Part shown: in pieces, positions 7,636-20,239 of the stretch | Layout of the letters: every line of letters starts with the position of its first letter | Numbering within the stretch: the stretch's first letter is position 1 | Source of the DNA: Pediococcus argentinicus | GTDB taxonomy: Bacteria > Bacillota > Bacilli > Lactobacillales > Lactobacillaceae | NCBI RefSeq assembly: GCF_001437605.1 | Contig: NZ_JQCQ01000003.1 | Coordinates: 1-64,000, forward strand | Length of the DNA: 64,000 bases | Direction: 5' to 3' | The notes under the pieces: generated by a model | Seen by the model: only the letters and a program-made list of their open reading frames with translations | What the model was told of the DNA's origin: nothing | Database searches by the model: none | Position numbers and translations under genes: made by a program

Positions 7636-9021
7636 CTATCCGTTGTCTGGTACGTAGGCTAACGATGAAAACTTGTTATAGGACTTAATAAATAATAAGT
7701 TGACCGTTCCACGCGCACCACTACGGTTTTTTTCAATAATAACTTCAACTGGACCTACGTTAGCATCCTCTTCATCCCGTGGATCATTTTGATCATCACT
7801 CTCATTATCACGTTCGTAGTAATCTTCACGATATAAGAAAGCAACAATATCAGCATCCTGTTCAATTGATCCAGATTCACGAATATCAGACATCACTGGT
7901 CGTTTATCTTGTCGTTGTTCCACACCACGAGAAAGCTGTGAAAGAGCAATAACAGGAACCCCTAGTTCTTTCGCCAATTTCTTTAATTGACGTGAAATAG
8001 CTGAAACTTCTTGTTGACGATTTTCTTGGCCGGATCCTTCAATCAACTGCAAATAATCAATCACAATTAATCCTAGGTTACCTTGTTCCTTAGCCAAGCG
8101 ACGGCATTGAGCTCGAATCGCAGAAACTTTGATTCCGGGAGTATCATCGATAAAGATATTAGCTTTGGCCAATGAACCCATCGCAACAATCAAGTTTTGC
8201 CATTCTTCTTCACTCAACTGACCAGTTCTTAAATGGTTCGCATCAATACTGCCTTCTGCACAAAGCATACGATTAACTAACTGTTCCGCACCCATTTCCA
8301 AACTGAAGATTGCAACGGATTTATCAGTTTTAGTTCCGACGTTCTGAGCAATGTTCAGGGCAAAGGCGGTTTTACCAACCGCTGGACGAGCAGCCAAAAT
8401 GATTAATTCATCTTCATGCAGTCCAGTTGTAATTTTATCTAATTCTCTAAATCCAGTTGGAAGTCCGGTAATATCATCATCATTTTGATAACGTTTATCG
8501 ATTTCTTCCATGGTCGTTGTTAGAACTTCAGAAATAACTTTGAAACCAGCCTTATTACGGTTTTCTGAAACTTCCATAATTTGACGTTCAGCATCATCTA
8601 ACAGTTCACTAACACTACCATCTTGGTTATAACCACTAGTAACAATCTTTGTAGCCGTGTTAATCAAACGACGTAAGATCGACTTTTCTTGCACAATCTT
8701 GGCATAGTAAGCCACATTAGCGGCGGTTGGAACTGAAGCAGCTAATTCAGCGATATAACTAATGCCACCAACATCTTCAATCTGGTTGCGTTCAGTTAAA
8801 GCATTATTAACTGTCACAACATCAATTGCTTCATCAGCGTCATTTAAGTCCACCATAACTTGGAAGATTACTTGATGAGCGTGACGATAAAAATCATCCG
8901 CCGTAATAAACTCCATGGCATCCACAATCGCATCCGTACTTAAAAAGATCGCTCCCAGAACAGCTTTTTCAGCTTCCTGGTTTTGCGGTGGCGTTTGATT
9001 CTCTAAAATTCCATTATCCAT
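7636..9021 (-). CDS. dnaB: replicative DNA helicase DnaB (DnaC in Bacillus naming)
   Basis: A 461-aa hexameric 5'-3' helicase that unwinds the fork and recruits primase. The N-terminal DnaB domain (about residues 12-115) mediates the collar and primase contacts. The RecA-like C-terminal domain carries Walker A ARPAVGKTAF (about 205-214), Walker B GLIVIDYLQL (about 305) and the arginine-finger region near the C terminus. The final residues FIKSYNKFSSLAYVPDNG are typical. It is the third gene of a gdpP-rplI-dnaB unit (30 bp after rplI), the usual arrangement in lactobacilli. Confidence 0.97.
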   Translation of the reverse strand: MDNGILENQTPPQNQEAEKAVLGAIFLSTDAIVDAMEFITADDFYRHAHQVIFQVMVDLNDADEAIDVVTVNNALTERNQIEDVGGISYIAELAASVPTAANVAYYAKIVQEKSILRRLINTATKIVTSGYNQDGSVSELLDDAERQIMEVSENRNKAGFKVISEVLTTTMEEIDKRYQNDDDITGLPTGFRELDKITTGLHEDELIILAARPAVGKTAFALNIAQNVGTKTDKSVAIFSLEMGAEQLVNRMLCAEGSIDANHLRTGQLSEEEWQNLIVAMGSLAKANIFIDDTPGIKVSAIRAQCRRLAKEQGNLGLIVIDYLQLIEGSGQENRQQEVSAISRQLKKLAKELGVPVIALSQLSRGVEQRQDKRPVMSDIRESGSIEQDADIVAFLYREDYYERDNESDDQNDPRDEEDANVGPVEVIIEKNRSGARGTVNLLFIKSYNKFSSLAYVPDNG

Positions 9022-9051
9022 GTTTCTTCTCCCAAACTACCGTTGCTAATC

Positions 9052-9504
9052 CTATTGTTCGGATACGTGAACTCGAATTGTAGCCGTTACTTCTGGATGA
9101 AGTTTAACTGGTACATTCGTGTATCCCATCGTTTTAATTGGTTCGTGTAATTCAATTTTACGTTTATCAATTTTAATTTGAAATTGTTTTTCTAAAGCAG
9201 TTGCGATTTGTTTACTTGGAATTGATCCAAATAAACGACCGTCTTCACCAGACTTAGCCTTGATTTCAACCACTGTTTTATCAGCTTCAAGTTCAGTCTT
9301 TAGTGTCTTTGCTTCAGTGAGAATTTCTGCTTCATGTTTTTCTTCAGCTCTTTGTTGACCCTTTAATTGGCTCATAGCTGCGGCACTAGCTTCTTTAGCT
9401 TTACCATTTTTAATTAAAAAGTTTTGAGCATAACCATCAGGTACATTCTTAACCTGACCGCGTTTACCCTTACCCTTTACATCTTCAAGAAAAATAACTT
9501 TCAT
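9052..9504 (-). CDS. rplI: 50S ribosomal protein L9
   Basis: A 150-aa protein with the diagnostic L9 N-terminal signature ([20 protein letters not shown], then DGYAQNFLI). A long connecting helix (about 45-75) and the C-terminal RNA-binding domain follow. L9 sits at the base of the L1 stalk and affects frame maintenance. It starts 3 nt after the stop of gdpP, indicating translational coupling, and is followed by dnaB. Confidence 0.98.
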   Translation of the reverse strand: MKVIFLEDVKGKGKRGQVKNVPDGYAQNFLIKNGKAKEASAAAMSQLKGQQRAEEKHEAEILTEAKTLKTELEADKTVVEIKAKSGEDGRLFGSIPSKQIATALEKQFQIKIDKRKIELHEPIKTMGYTNVPVKLHPEVTATIRVHVSEQ

Positions 9505-9507
9505 GAT

Positions 9508-11514
9508 TTAGTCCTCCTCTTTTTCTTCCTCATCGGTTTTAGTTAAAATATCAACTAATTTCGTTTTAGCATCTGAAACAGTGACATCTTCTAACTGGGT
9601 TGCAGCCATGGCCAAATGACCACCGCCGCCTAGTTCTTCCATAATGATTTGCACATTTTCATTGCCACCACTACGAGCAGATATTCCTACTATTTTATCA
9701 TCACGGCGCGTAATTACAAATGACGCTTCGACTCCAGAAATCTGCAGTAACGAGTCCGCCGCCTGTGCTGCCACAACAGGATCATATTTAGTATCATCCT
9801 CACCAACACAAATGGCATAAATATCTTTCACGAACTCAACAGATTCGATCAAATGGTTTCGTTGTAGATAGCTATCAACGTTTTCTTTCAAGAAGCCTCG
9901 AATAATATCCTCGTCAGCTCCTACAGAACGTAAATAACTAGCTGCATCAAAGGTTCTTGTCCCCGTTCGAACGGTAAATGACTTCGTATCGACTTCAATA
10001 CCAGCTAACATTCCGGTAGCTTCAATTGGAAGGATTGGATCCCCATCATGAGATTGATATTCGAACATTTCGGTAATCAACTCACAAGTTGATGAAGCAT
10101 ATGGCTCAATGTAAACCAAAACTGGATTTTCAGGGAATTCAGTTCCTCGACGGTGATGATCAATAATAATTGTTCGGTTACTTAATTTTTCAAATAATTC
10201 AGGTGCTGCTGAGATTGATGGCTTAGAATGATCGACCATTACTAACAGGCTCTGACTAGTAGCATTTTCCACTGCTTGATCAGGGGTGATGATTGAGTTC
10301 TTAACATCTTCATCAAGTGAATCGATTAATCGTCTAACATCAGAATGCAAACCGGTTTGGTCTAAAACAATCCAACAGTCTTTCTTGTTCATTTGAGCAA
10401 TCCGACGAATTCCTAAACACGCACCGATTGAATCTAAATCAGGACGAGAATGTCCCATAACAAAGACTTGATCAGACTGATTCATTAATTCTTGAACTGC
10501 TTGGCTAATCATTCGAGCTCTAACACGAGTCCGTTTTTCCATCGGATTAGTCTTACCGCCGTAGAAACGTGGTTGTTCATCATCCGTCTTAACAACAACT
10601 TGGTCACCACCACGACCCAAAGCCAAATCAAGATTACTCTGTGATAGGTCAGATAAATGATTTAAATCATCATCTCCATAAGCAATTCCGATACTGAGGG
10701 TAACCGGTGAATTTTGTTTAGAAGTTGATTCTCGGATGGTATCCAACAACTTGAAACTATCTTTTTCAACTTTGTCTAAAGTCTCACGATACATAATGAC
10801 AAAGAAATGATCATCATCAACGCGTTTTAGATACATTCCAAATTGTTCAGCCCAACCAGAAACCTGATTGGTAACGAAATTATTCAAATTGGAAATATCA
10901 GAATCAGTCATTGATTGTGTGATTTCGTCATAGTTATCTAAGAAAATCTGTCCAATAACCACTTTTCGATTATCAAAGGCCTCTTGCATCTTAGCGTAGA
11001 GGGTAATATCCATTAGGTAAACCGCATGATCTTCTGGTTCAACCGTAATTTCAAATCGATTTTCACCCCACGTAATGTGAGTCGTATCAGCATCTTCAGC
11101 ATTATAGTTTTTTATAAAACCTGCCAAGTCTTTATCAACATCTTCTAAAGGACGTCCCAAAACCTGTTTATCACCAAAATATCTTTGTAAGTACGGATTA
11201 ACCCATTCAATTCGATTTTGTTCGCTATAAATTAAAATTCCGACAGGCATTGAAAGTGTAGCTTCCTGTTCACTTCGATCAATCCGAAATGAAAGGTCTG
11301 TAATGTACTTATTGGTCTCTTCAGCCAATACGCCAAGAGTGCGTACACTAAATACACCGCCTATCACAACCAACAACAGCATGATTAAGCCGATAATAAT
11401 ATTGATATAGAAAGCCAAGGCCAGTCCAACTAGTGATAAGAATATGATTACACCAGTTAAAACTGCAACCCGTGGATTTCGTATGAAGGCTGGAATGCGA
11501 TCTACAAATTTCAT
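9508..11514 (-). CDS. gdpP: cyclic-di-AMP phosphodiesterase GdpP
   Basis: A 668-aa membrane enzyme that hydrolyses c-di-AMP to pApA, setting potassium/osmolyte balance and cell-wall stress tolerance. Two membrane helices lie at about 17-60 and a PAS-like sensor at about 85-170. A degenerate GGDEF domain follows (about 175-305), where GGDEF is replaced by residues around DDDHFFVI. The catalytic DHH domain has HSRPDLD at about 355-361, VDH at 427-429 and DHH at 452-454. The DHHA1 domain ends with GGGGH near residue 640. All metal ligands are present, so it should be active. The order gdpP-rplI-dnaB is conserved in Firmicutes. Confidence 0.96.
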   Translation of the reverse strand: MKFVDRIPAFIRNPRVAVLTGVIIFLSLVGLALAFYINIIIGLIMLLLVVIGGVFSVRTLGVLAEETNKYITDLSFRIDRSEQEATLSMPVGILIYSEQNRIEWVNPYLQRYFGDKQVLGRPLEDVDKDLAGFIKNYNAEDADTTHITWGENRFEITVEPEDHAVYLMDITLYAKMQEAFDNRKVVIGQIFLDNYDEITQSMTDSDISNLNNFVTNQVSGWAEQFGMYLKRVDDDHFFVIMYRETLDKVEKDSFKLLDTIRESTSKQNSPVTLSIGIAYGDDDLNHLSDLSQSNLDLALGRGGDQVVVKTDDEQPRFYGGKTNPMEKRTRVRARMISQAVQELMNQSDQVFVMGHSRPDLDSIGACLGIRRIAQMNKKDCWIVLDQTGLHSDVRRLIDSLDEDVKNSIITPDQAVENATSQSLLVMVDHSKPSISAAPELFEKLSNRTIIIDHHRRGTEFPENPVLVYIEPYASSTCELITEMFEYQSHDGDPILPIEATGMLAGIEVDTKSFTVRTGTRTFDAASYLRSVGADEDIIRGFLKENVDSYLQRNHLIESVEFVKDIYAICVGEDDTKYDPVVAAQAADSLLQISGVEASFVITRRDDKIVGISARSGGNENVQIIMEELGGGGHLAMAATQLEDVTVSDAKTKLVDILTKTDEEEKEED

Positions 11515-11615
11515 GGTTTTCTCCCGTCTGAATTTAACAACACTATGTTAATTTTAGCATAAATAGGTTCACTTGTGGCCTAGTCACGCTGCTTCAATAT
11601 TCTTTATGTAAAATA

Positions 11616-11648
11616 AAAAAACATTAAACCAAACGGTCTAATGTTTTT
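11616..11648 (-). terminator. terminator of rpsF-ssb-rpsR
   Basis: AAACATTA pairs with TAATGTTT around a 12-nt loop with T runs on the minus-strand exit, 9 nt beyond the rpsR stop codon. Confidence 0.75.
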
Positions 11649-11656
11649 GATTAATA

Positions 11657-11896
11657 TTAGTCTTCTGCTACGAATGGTAGTAAGCCCATGATACGTGAAC
11701 GTTTGATTGCAATAGTCAAACGACGTTGGTTCTTAGCACTTGTACCTGTAACACGACGAGGCAAGATCTTTCCGCGTTCTGAGATGAAACGCTTTAAAAG
11801 TTCTGTGTCTTTGTAATCGATGTATTCGATGTGATTAGCAGCAATGTAATCTACCTTACGGCGACGACGGTTACCACCACGTTTTTGAAATGCCAT
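11657..11896 (-). CDS. rpsR: 30S ribosomal protein S18
   Basis: A 79-aa basic protein with the S18 core ([24 protein letters not shown], then [23 protein letters not shown]). It pairs with S6 on the platform of the 30S subunit. It is the last gene of rpsF-ssb-rpsR, 21 bp after ssb, ahead of a terminator. The N terminus carries extra Arg/Gly residues, which are common in this family. It appears to be the zinc-independent form, with no cysteines. Confidence 0.98.
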   Translation of the reverse strand: MAFQKRGGNRRRRKVDYIAANHIEYIDYKDTELLKRFISERGKILPRRVTGTSAKNQRRLTIAIKRSRIMGLLPFVAED

Positions 11897-11917
11897 GTGA
11901 TTTCCCTCCTCTAATTA

Positions 11918-12430
11918 TTAGAATGGTAAATCATCATCAGAGATATCAATTGATTGTCCGCCGTTAGCGAATGGATCATTCGGATTACTATTTGGTTGTT
12001 GTGCACCTGAATCTGATTGACCCGCATCAAATGGATTTGATGATGGTTGAGAAGGCATAGATCCTTGACTATCATTGTGACTTTCACTACTTTGACGACG
12101 TTCAGATTCTGAACGAGATTCAAGCAATGAGAAGTTATCAGCAACGACTTCCGTTACAAACACTCTTTGGCCCTGTTGGTTTTCGTAATTTCTGGTCTGA
12201 ATACGACCATCAATACCAACGAGGGAACCCTTTCGAGTAAAGTTTGCGAAGTTTTCTGCAGCTTTACGCCACATTACACAGTTAATGAAATCGGCTTCCC
12301 GTTCTCCCTGTGAGTTCGTAAACTGGCGGTTAACAGCAACTGTAAAAGATACAACTGCAGCACCACTACCTGTATATCGTAATTCAGGATCTCTTGTTAG
12401 GCGTCCTACGAGTACTGTTCGGTTAATCAT
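11918..12430 (-). CDS. ssb: single-stranded DNA-binding protein
   Basis: A 170-aa tetrameric SSB. The OB fold occupies about residues 1-110 ([37 protein letters not shown]). A disordered Ser/Gln/Asn/Pro-rich linker runs from about 112 to 160, and the acidic tip DISDDDLPF recruits repair and replication partners. The linker is longer than in minimal SSBs but usual for lactobacilli. It sits between rpsF and rpsR, 48 bp after rpsF. Confidence 0.98.
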   Translation of the reverse strand: MINRTVLVGRLTRDPELRYTGSGAAVVSFTVAVNRQFTNSQGEREADFINCVMWRKAAENFANFTRKGSLVGIDGRIQTRNYENQQGQRVFVTEVVADNFSLLESRSESERRQSSESHNDSQGSMPSQPSSNPFDAGQSDSGAQQPNSNPNDPFANGGQSIDISDDDLPF

Positions 12431-12478
12431 ATAGGATCCGCTCCTTCCTTTGTTTAAAAGTTAAGTTCTTAGTTTATA

Positions 12479-12769
12479 TTAACGGACAACGATCATGTGA
12501 CGGAGAATTCCATCAGTAATCTTTGAAATACGGTCGAATTCGTTAAGGGCTTTGTCGTCTGTTGCTGTTGCATTGATGACGTGGTAAATACCTTCGTTAA
12601 ATCCACCAATTTCATAAGCAAAACGACGTTTGGACCAGTCCTTTGAATCAATAACTTCAGCGCCATTATCCTTCAAAATACCGTCAAAACGTTCTACAAG
12701 AGCAGTTTTAGCAGCATCATCTAGATTAGGAGCGATGATATAAGTGATTTCATAGTTCTTTTGTTCCAT
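12479..12769 (-). CDS. rpsF: 30S ribosomal protein S6
   Basis: A 96-aa ferredoxin-like protein ([51 protein letters not shown]). It binds 16S rRNA with S18. It is first in the operon, with its own promoter at 12864-12892 and a 5' leader containing a stable hairpin that may be the S6:S18 autoregulatory target. Confidence 0.98.
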   Translation of the reverse strand: MEQKNYEITYIIAPNLDDAAKTALVERFDGILKDNGAEVIDSKDWSKRRFAYEIGGFNEGIYHVINATATDDKALNEFDRISKITDGILRHMIVVR

Positions 12770-12797
12770 GTGTTCTACACCTCCTCACGGTCTATAG

Positions 12798-12821
12798 GTT
12801 CTCTATCACAACGTAGAGAAC
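12798..12821 (-). promoter_or_regulatory. hairpin in the rpsF leader, candidate S6:S18 autoregulatory element
   Basis: On the minus strand GTTCTCTA and TAGAGAAC form a perfect 8-bp stem with an 8-nt loop. It is followed by CTATAGACCGTGAGGAGG, which carries the ribosome site. Many bacteria regulate rpsF through a leader bound by S6:S18 with an essential CCG. A CCG is present here just 3' of the stem. A second stem TTGCTC/GAGCAA lies at 12831-12850. Confidence 0.45.
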
Positions 12822-12863
12822 AAGGAAAGTTTGCTCCAAATAGTGAGCAACTCACAAATAAAA

Positions 12864-12892
12864 AGTATAACACCTGTAACTCATAGAAGCAA
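12864..12892 (-). promoter_or_regulatory. promoter of rpsF-ssb-rpsR
   Basis: Minus strand TTGCTT (12887-12892), exact 17-bp spacer, TATACT (12864-12869). Transcription would start near 12857, giving an about 90-nt leader. Confidence 0.7.
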
Positions 12893-12902
12893 TCCAATAA
12901 AC

Positions 12903-12951
12903 AAAAAACCTGAATTTACGATATATAACTAAGTACATCGAAATTCAGGTT
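12903..12951 (-). terminator. terminator after gyrA
   Basis: AAAACCTGAATTT and AAATTCAGGTTTT pair around a loop of about 23 nt, 8 nt after the gyrA stop, and a T run follows on the minus strand. Confidence 0.8.
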
Positions 12952-12958
12952 TTGATTT

Positions 12959-15481
12959 TTATTCTTCTGTTTTTTCTGGATTTTCTGTTACTTCTGCAGT
13001 TGTTGATTGTTCTTCAACTTCAGTAGTTTCCTCATCCGGTTCTGGAGCAACTTTAGCCATTGTGGCTACCTTTGATCCTTCATCAATTCGAATTACGTGA
13101 ACACCAAGTGTTGCACGACCAGTTTGTGAAACTGAATCAATATTAAAGCGAATCATAACTCCACGATCCGTAATTAACATGATATCTTCTTCACCACTGA
13201 CAGTCGTTAATCCAGCTAATGGTCCGTTCTTTTCAGTGATATTAGCAGTTTTAATACCTTTACCACCACGACCCTTGATTGGATACTCGCCAGCTGGTGT
13301 TTGTTTTCCGTAACCATTTTCCGTAATGATTAAGACATTACTATCTGGTTTAAGAATATCAACACCAACAACATAATCTTCATCCCGCAAACGAATTCCG
13401 CGAACCCCAGTAGCCGAACGTCCCATTGAGCGAACATCCTTTTCACTAAAGCTAACTGCGTAACCCTTATGCGTTCCGATGATAATGTTCTCATCACCGG
13501 AAGTAATCGCAACGTTAATTAGTTCATCTTCTTCTTTCAAATTAATAGCTTTAAGACCATTGCTTCGAATATTCAAGAACTCACTAACCGGTGTTCGTTT
13601 AGCAACACCTTTCAAGGTTGTGAAGAACAAGAAACGATTTTCGTTGTCTTCATCACCATTGTTACGACCAATGTTAATGACGGCTTGAATCTTCTCGCCG
13701 TTGCTAACACCGAGCAAGTTAATAACTGGAATTCCTTTAGCAGTACGACTGTATTCGGGAATTTCATAACCCTTCATGCTGTAGACCTTACCAGCGTTGG
13801 TAAAGAATAAGAGCACGTCATGGGTTGAAGTAGAAATTAGGTTCTCAATAAAGTCGTCATCATGAACACCCATCCCTTGGATTCCACGACCACCACGATG
13901 CTGAGTCTTAAATTCAGAAGTAGCCATTCGTTTAACGTAACCATTGTGAGTTAACGTAACCATGACGTCTTCTTCTTCAATCAAGTCCTCATCTTCAAGG
14001 CTTAAAACTTCACCAATCATCAATTCGGTTCGACGTGGATCGCCAAATTTAGCTTGAATTTCTAGTAATTCGTCATAAATAATTTGGTTAACACGTTCTT
14101 TATGAGCCAAGATATCACGGTAGTCTGTAATGGCTGCCATAACTTTGTTGTACTCATCTTCAACCTTTTCACGTTCCAAACCAGTTAAACGAACCAAACG
14201 CATATCAAGAATGGCTTGTGCTTGTTTGTCTGAAAGTGAATAGTTGTTCATCAATTGATCGTTAGCTACTTCAGCGGTTTGTGAATTACGGATAATCGAG
14301 ATAATTTCATCGATATGATCAAGGGCAATTCGTAAACCTTCTAAAATGTGAGCTCGAGCTTCAGCCCGTTTCAAGTCAAATTGTGTACGACGAGTAATAA
14401 CTTCTTCTTGGTGAACTAAGTATTTCTGTAAAATTTCTTTTAAGCTGAGAATCTTTGGAGCACCGTCAACGATTGCCAACATGTTAAATCCAAAGGTGGT
14501 CTGCATTAAGGTCATTTTGTATAAGTTGTTTAAGACAACTGAAGCACTGGTATCACGACGAACATCAACAACTACTCGTAACCCTTCACGGTCAGATTCA
14601 TCGTTAACGTCAGTGATTCCTTCGATTCGTTTGTCACGAGCTAATTCAGCAATTCGTTCAATTAACTTAGCCTTGTTAACCATGTAAGGCAACTCAGTGA
14701 CAACAATCTTTTCACGACCATTTTTTTCTGTATCAATATCCACTTTGGCACGTAAAATAATCGTTCCATGACCAGTTTCGTAAGCTTTACGAATACCAGA
14801 TTTACCCATAACAATTCCGCCAGTAGGAAAATCAGGACCGGGAACAGCTTCCATCAAATCAGCAACAGTTGCTTCTGGGTTATCCATCAAAATATGAATA
14901 GCAGCAATTACTTCACCCAAATTGTGCGGTGGAATATTGGTTGTCATACCAACAGCAATCCCGGTTGCACCGTTAACTAGTAAATTTGGAAAACGAGCTG
15001 GTAAAACCTTAGGTTCACGTTCTGTTCCATCATAATTTTCTTGGAAATCAACCGTGTTTTTATTAATATCACGGAGCATTTCCAAAGTAATCTTACTCAT
15101 TCGAGCTTCGGTATAACGCATAGCAGCGGCGCCATCACCATCGACGGAACCGAAGTTACCATGACCATCAACTAGCATGTAACGATAACTAAAGTCTTGC
15201 GCCATACGAACCATTGATTCGTAAATTGCGGAGTCACCATGGGGATGGTACTTACCCATAACATCCCCAACAATTCTGGCAGATTTCTTATATGGTTTTT
15301 CAGGTGTAACTCCCAGTTCATTCATCCCGTATAAAATACGACGATGCACTGGCTTTAATCCATCACGTACGTCTGGTAGGGCCCGAGCTACGATAACACT
15401 CATTGCGTAATCTAAGAATGAGGTCCGCATTTCGTTTCCTAAATTGACGTTTGTAATTCGACTTGGCATTTCTTCTGGCAA
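12959..15481 (-). CDS. gyrA: DNA gyrase subunit A
   Basis: An 840-aa DNA-cleaving subunit of gyrase. The catalytic Tyr is in [11 protein letters not shown] (about residue 125). The quinolone-resistance region reads [25 protein letters not shown], with the wild-type Ser and Glu at the E. coli 83/87-equivalent positions, so no target mutation is visible. The C-terminal beta-pinwheel carries the GyrA-box ([11 protein letters not shown], about 535-545), which distinguishes gyrase from ParC. An acidic tail ends the protein. It follows gyrB by 48 bp. Confidence 0.98.
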   Translation of the reverse strand: MPEEMPSRITNVNLGNEMRTSFLDYAMSVIVARALPDVRDGLKPVHRRILYGMNELGVTPEKPYKKSARIVGDVMGKYHPHGDSAIYESMVRMAQDFSYRYMLVDGHGNFGSVDGDGAAAMRYTEARMSKITLEMLRDINKNTVDFQENYDGTEREPKVLPARFPNLLVNGATGIAVGMTTNIPPHNLGEVIAAIHILMDNPEATVADLMEAVPGPDFPTGGIVMGKSGIRKAYETGHGTIILRAKVDIDTEKNGREKIVVTELPYMVNKAKLIERIAELARDKRIEGITDVNDESDREGLRVVVDVRRDTSASVVLNNLYKMTLMQTTFGFNMLAIVDGAPKILSLKEILQKYLVHQEEVITRRTQFDLKRAEARAHILEGLRIALDHIDEIISIIRNSQTAEVANDQLMNNYSLSDKQAQAILDMRLVRLTGLEREKVEDEYNKVMAAITDYRDILAHKERVNQIIYDELLEIQAKFGDPRRTELMIGEVLSLEDEDLIEEEDVMVTLTHNGYVKRMATSEFKTQHRGGRGIQGMGVHDDDFIENLISTSTHDVLLFFTNAGKVYSMKGYEIPEYSRTAKGIPVINLLGVSNGEKIQAVINIGRNNGDEDNENRFLFFTTLKGVAKRTPVSEFLNIRSNGLKAINLKEEDELINVAITSGDENIIIGTHKGYAVSFSEKDVRSMGRSATGVRGIRLRDEDYVVGVDILKPDSNVLIITENGYGKQTPAGEYPIKGRGGKGIKTANITEKNGPLAGLTTVSGEEDIMLITDRGVMIRFNIDSVSQTGRATLGVHVIRIDEGSKVATMAKVAPEPDEETTEVEEQSTTAEVTENPEKTEE

Positions 15482-15529
15482 ATCGTTCTACCTCCTTGTT
15501 TGGTAGTTATTTTAACCGTACTGTTCAAA

Positions 15530-17476
<1,947 letters not shown>

Positions 17477-18601
17477 TTATTCCTCCTCAGTTGATTCCAA
17501 AATTCCATGCTGAATGTTAAAGACATTCGGCTCGTTAATTAATTGTTGCGCGACGCCACTTAAGCTCGTCGTTGTAATAAAGGTTTGCACCTTATTTTGA
17601 ATTGCCGTCAGTAAATGGGTTTGGCGACTGTCATCTAATTCAGATAGCACATCGTCTAATAGCAAAATTGGATACTCGCCTGTTTCCTCTTTCATCAGGT
17701 CAATTTCAGCTAACTTAACACTCAGTGCAGTGGTTCGTTGTTGGCCCTGGGAACCAAAAGTTGAAACATTCTTGCCATTCACTCGAAATTGAACATCGTC
17801 CAAATGTGGACCAACCAACGTCCGTCCTTGTTGAATCTCTTTACTACGTTGTTTTTGAAAGAGCTCTTGTAACGCAGCATAGATTGTTTCAACTGAATCC
17901 ACTTGTTTTGACGTTAAAGGTGAAACGTATTGAAACGTTAACTCTTCTTTACCTTGTGCAATTTCATGATGGACGCCCTGTGACCACTTTTCTAACTTCT
18001 CCAAAAAGGCAATTCGTTGAAAAATGATTTCAGCGCCATGTGCTGCCAATTGATCCGATAAAACATCTAAAAAGACCTCATCGGCCTTTTGTTTCATCTG
18101 CAACTGTTTCAAGTAAAGATTACGTTGTTTCAAAACTGCTCGATACTGAGCCAAGTTATAAAGATATTTGGGGCTCATTTGTCCAAACTCCATATCAATA
18201 AACCGACGTCGAACTGCTGGAGCACCTTTTACAATCGAAAGATCCTCCGGCGCAAATAAGATCACATTCAACTGACCAATATACGAAGAGAGCTTACTCT
18301 GTTCGATATGATTTACTTTGGCTTTCTTACCCTTTGAAGTCAGTGAAATCTCTAATGGTGTTGCACTTAAATCCTTTTGCACTTCACCCTTAACCAAAGC
18401 TTCTTTGGCTTTCCAGTTAATCAGATCATGATCGTTAGAAGTTCGATGACTACGTGTCAATGCCAAAAAATAAATTGACTCTAATAAATTGGTTTTACCC
18501 TGAGCATTTTCACCCAACAAAACGTTAATACCAGGTCCAAACTGCACTTCTAACTCCGAATAATTACGAAAATTGTGCAGCTGCAAAGTTTTTAAATACA
18601 T
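17477..18601 (-). CDS. recF: DNA replication and repair protein RecF
   Basis: A 374-aa SMC-like ATPase that loads RecA at gaps with RecO and RecR. Walker A is [13 protein letters not shown] (about 32-44), the signature is [18 protein letters not shown] (about 290-305) and Walker B is [13 protein letters not shown] (about 315-327). It is immediately adjacent to yaaA (start codon next to the yaaA stop) and 3 nt from gyrB. Confidence 0.97.
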   Translation of the reverse strand: MYLKTLQLHNFRNYSELEVQFGPGINVLLGENAQGKTNLLESIYFLALTRSHRTSNDHDLINWKAKEALVKGEVQKDLSATPLEISLTSKGKKAKVNHIEQSKLSSYIGQLNVILFAPEDLSIVKGAPAVRRRFIDMEFGQMSPKYLYNLAQYRAVLKQRNLYLKQLQMKQKADEVFLDVLSDQLAAHGAEIIFQRIAFLEKLEKWSQGVHHEIAQGKEELTFQYVSPLTSKQVDSVETIYAALQELFQKQRSKEIQQGRTLVGPHLDDVQFRVNGKNVSTFGSQGQQRTTALSVKLAEIDLMKEETGEYPILLLDDVLSELDDSRQTHLLTAIQNKVQTFITTTSLSGVAQQLINEPNVFNIQHGILESTEEE

Positions 18602-18829
18602 TTACTTACCAGACTTTGATTTGATTATAAAACTGCCTTCTCCCGGAACCTCAATAACGTAGTCCGGATATAATTTACGACCGCGACGATCGTCATGTTC
18701 CTGATTTACAAGAACCGTATTTTCTCTCAAGTACCATTTTGCCTGACCACCAGTACCAACAATGCCTTCTTCTTTTAGCATTTGGCCTAATGTGATGAAT
18801 GGCGTTGTAATTTTAATCTCTTTTTCCAT
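18602..18829 (-). CDS. yaaA: S4-domain RNA-binding protein YaaA/RlbA
   Basis: A 75-aa S4-like domain protein (ITLGQMLKEEGIVGTGGQAKWYLRENTVLVNQE) found between dnaN and recF throughout Firmicutes. It is thought to bind RNA, and its exact role is unclear. It has its own promoter at 18857-18885, separating it from dnaN, and its stop directly abuts the recF start. Confidence 0.93.
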   Translation of the reverse strand: MEKEIKITTPFITLGQMLKEEGIVGTGGQAKWYLRENTVLVNQEHDDRRGRKLYPDYVIEVPGEGSFIIKSKSGK

Positions 18830-18856
18830 GTCTTCACCCTCACAATATACCTCTGT

Positions 18857-18885
18857 ATTATACCGTTTTTAGGAGGTAAAAACAA
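18857..18885 (-). promoter_or_regulatory. promoter of yaaA-recF-gyrB-gyrA
   Basis: Minus strand TTGTTT (18880-18885), 17-bp spacer, perfect TATAAT (18857-18862), about 20 nt upstream of the yaaA ribosome site. Confidence 0.75.
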
Positions 18886-19015
18886 TTTTATCGGCAGATT
18901 TTCGCGTTCTGAGCGTTTTTAGTTGTCTTGAACCATTTTTATTAAAAAAGAGCTTATTTACCCGAAATGAGTATTTTTTCGCAATTTTAGCCTTCTTCGA
19001 CTAAAACAAACAAAA

Positions 19016-19048
19016 AAAGCCAACTTGGATTTAGTCCAAATTAGCTTA
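19016..19048 (-). terminator. terminator after dnaN
   Basis: Minus strand AAGCTAATTTGGA pairs with TCCAAGTTGGCTT with two mismatches, followed by a run of seven T. It lies 23 nt beyond the dnaN stop and explains the separate yaaA promoter. Confidence 0.8.
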
Positions 19049-19070
19049 ATTTTATTTTCACTTGCTGATT

Positions 19071-20210
19071 TTAGAATGTTCGAACAGGAGTAATCAATTG
19101 AATAAAGTTTTCACGATCTTCAGTTGGTACCAATGTGAACGGACGTAATGCAGATGTGAAGGACATATCGATTTCAGTTTGACCGAAAGAACGAAGCGCA
19201 TCTTTCATGTAATCAGGGTTAAATGAAATCTCTAAATCTTCCCCAGTCACTGATTTAGTAGCAATCTGTTCTTCAACATTTCCGACTTCAGGAGAATCAC
19301 CTGAAATTTTAACAACTTGATCAGCAGCACTAACGGTTAATTTAACCACATTGTTACGACCTTCATGTGAAAGTAATGAAGCACGTTCGATGGAAGCTAA
19401 CAAATCAGATGCTGAGAATTCCAAGTTAGTTGTTGATTCAGTTGGAATCAAACGGGATGTATCAGGATAGTTACCTTCTAACAAACGTGAATAGAATAAA
19501 GTATCGTCAAATGTGAAGAGTGCTTGGTTTTCAGAAACCTGCATCTTAATTGTCTTAACTGATTCATCCAACATTCTGGTAAGTTCAATCAAACTCTTAC
19601 CTGGAATAATGATGTCATAACTCTCCGTTGTGTTGCCGGGAAGCTTTACAATTCGTTGGCTTAAACGATGACTATCCGTTGCAACAGCAGTTAATTGATC
19701 ACCATCTAACTTAAAGTGAATCCCAGTCAATATTGGACGACTTTCTTGGTTAGAAACAGCGATAACAGTTTCACGTACTAATTCACTAAATACTTCAGAG
19801 TCCAATTCAATTGTTGTTTGGCTATCAATTTCTGGTAGATGTGGGAAGTTATTAGCATCTAAACCATTAATCTTAAATTCAGCTGCCCCAGAAGTAATTG
19901 TAGTCTGGAAACCATCTGAAACAGTTAAAGTAAGAGTTTCATCAGGGAGTTTCTTAACAATTTCACCAAAGAAACGAGCTGTTAAAACTACTGATCCAGT
20001 ACTTTCAATGTTTAATCCAGCTTCTTCATCGCTAGTTAAAATTGTAGTTTCAATTGAAATATCAGTATTGCTACCAGTCAAAATGATTTGATCATCTTCA
20101 ACTTCTAGTTTTAAACCAGTCAATATTGGAATAGTCGTTTTAGAAGAGATTGCTCTTTGAACGGCATTTAACTTTTTAATAAAAGCATTTCGTTTAATAG
20201 TAAATTGCAT
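19071..20210 (-). CDS. dnaN: DNA polymerase III sliding clamp (beta subunit)
   Basis: A 379-aa ring-forming clamp of three similar domains. Recognisable blocks are MQFTIKRNAFIKKLNAVQRAISSKTTIPIL at the start (first 20: MQFTIKRNAFIKKLNAVQRA), FVISGDS-like VVKISGDSPEVG in the middle third, and the C-terminal pocket segment FTLVPTEDRENFIQLITPVRTF. The ending LITPVRT(F/Y) is diagnostic. It lies after dnaA with a 179-bp spacer that holds the origin unwinding region. Confidence 0.97.
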   Translation of the reverse strand: MQFTIKRNAFIKKLNAVQRAISSKTTIPILTGLKLEVEDDQIILTGSNTDISIETTILTSDEEAGLNIESTGSVVLTARFFGEIVKKLPDETLTLTVSDGFQTTITSGAAEFKINGLDANNFPHLPEIDSQTTIELDSEVFSELVRETVIAVSNQESRPILTGIHFKLDGDQLTAVATDSHRLSQRIVKLPGNTTESYDIIIPGKSLIELTRMLDESVKTIKMQVSENQALFTFDDTLFYSRLLEGNYPDTSRLIPTESTTNLEFSASDLLASIERASLLSHEGRNNVVKLTVSAADQVVKISGDSPEVGNVEEQIATKSVTGEDLEISFNPDYMKDALRSFGQTEIDMSFTSALRPFTLVPTEDRENFIQLITPVRTF

Positions 20211-20239
20211 ATGTTTGGAACTCCTTTTATTTGGTGACG

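Noticed and set aside
11911-12144. 77-codon frame opposite to the ssb frame
   Set aside because: Shadow of ssb; its composition follows the ssb linker repeats.
13330-13512. Minus-strand and plus-strand frames inside gyrA and gyrB
   Set aside because: All are alternative-frame shadows of gyrA/gyrB coding sequence without start sites.
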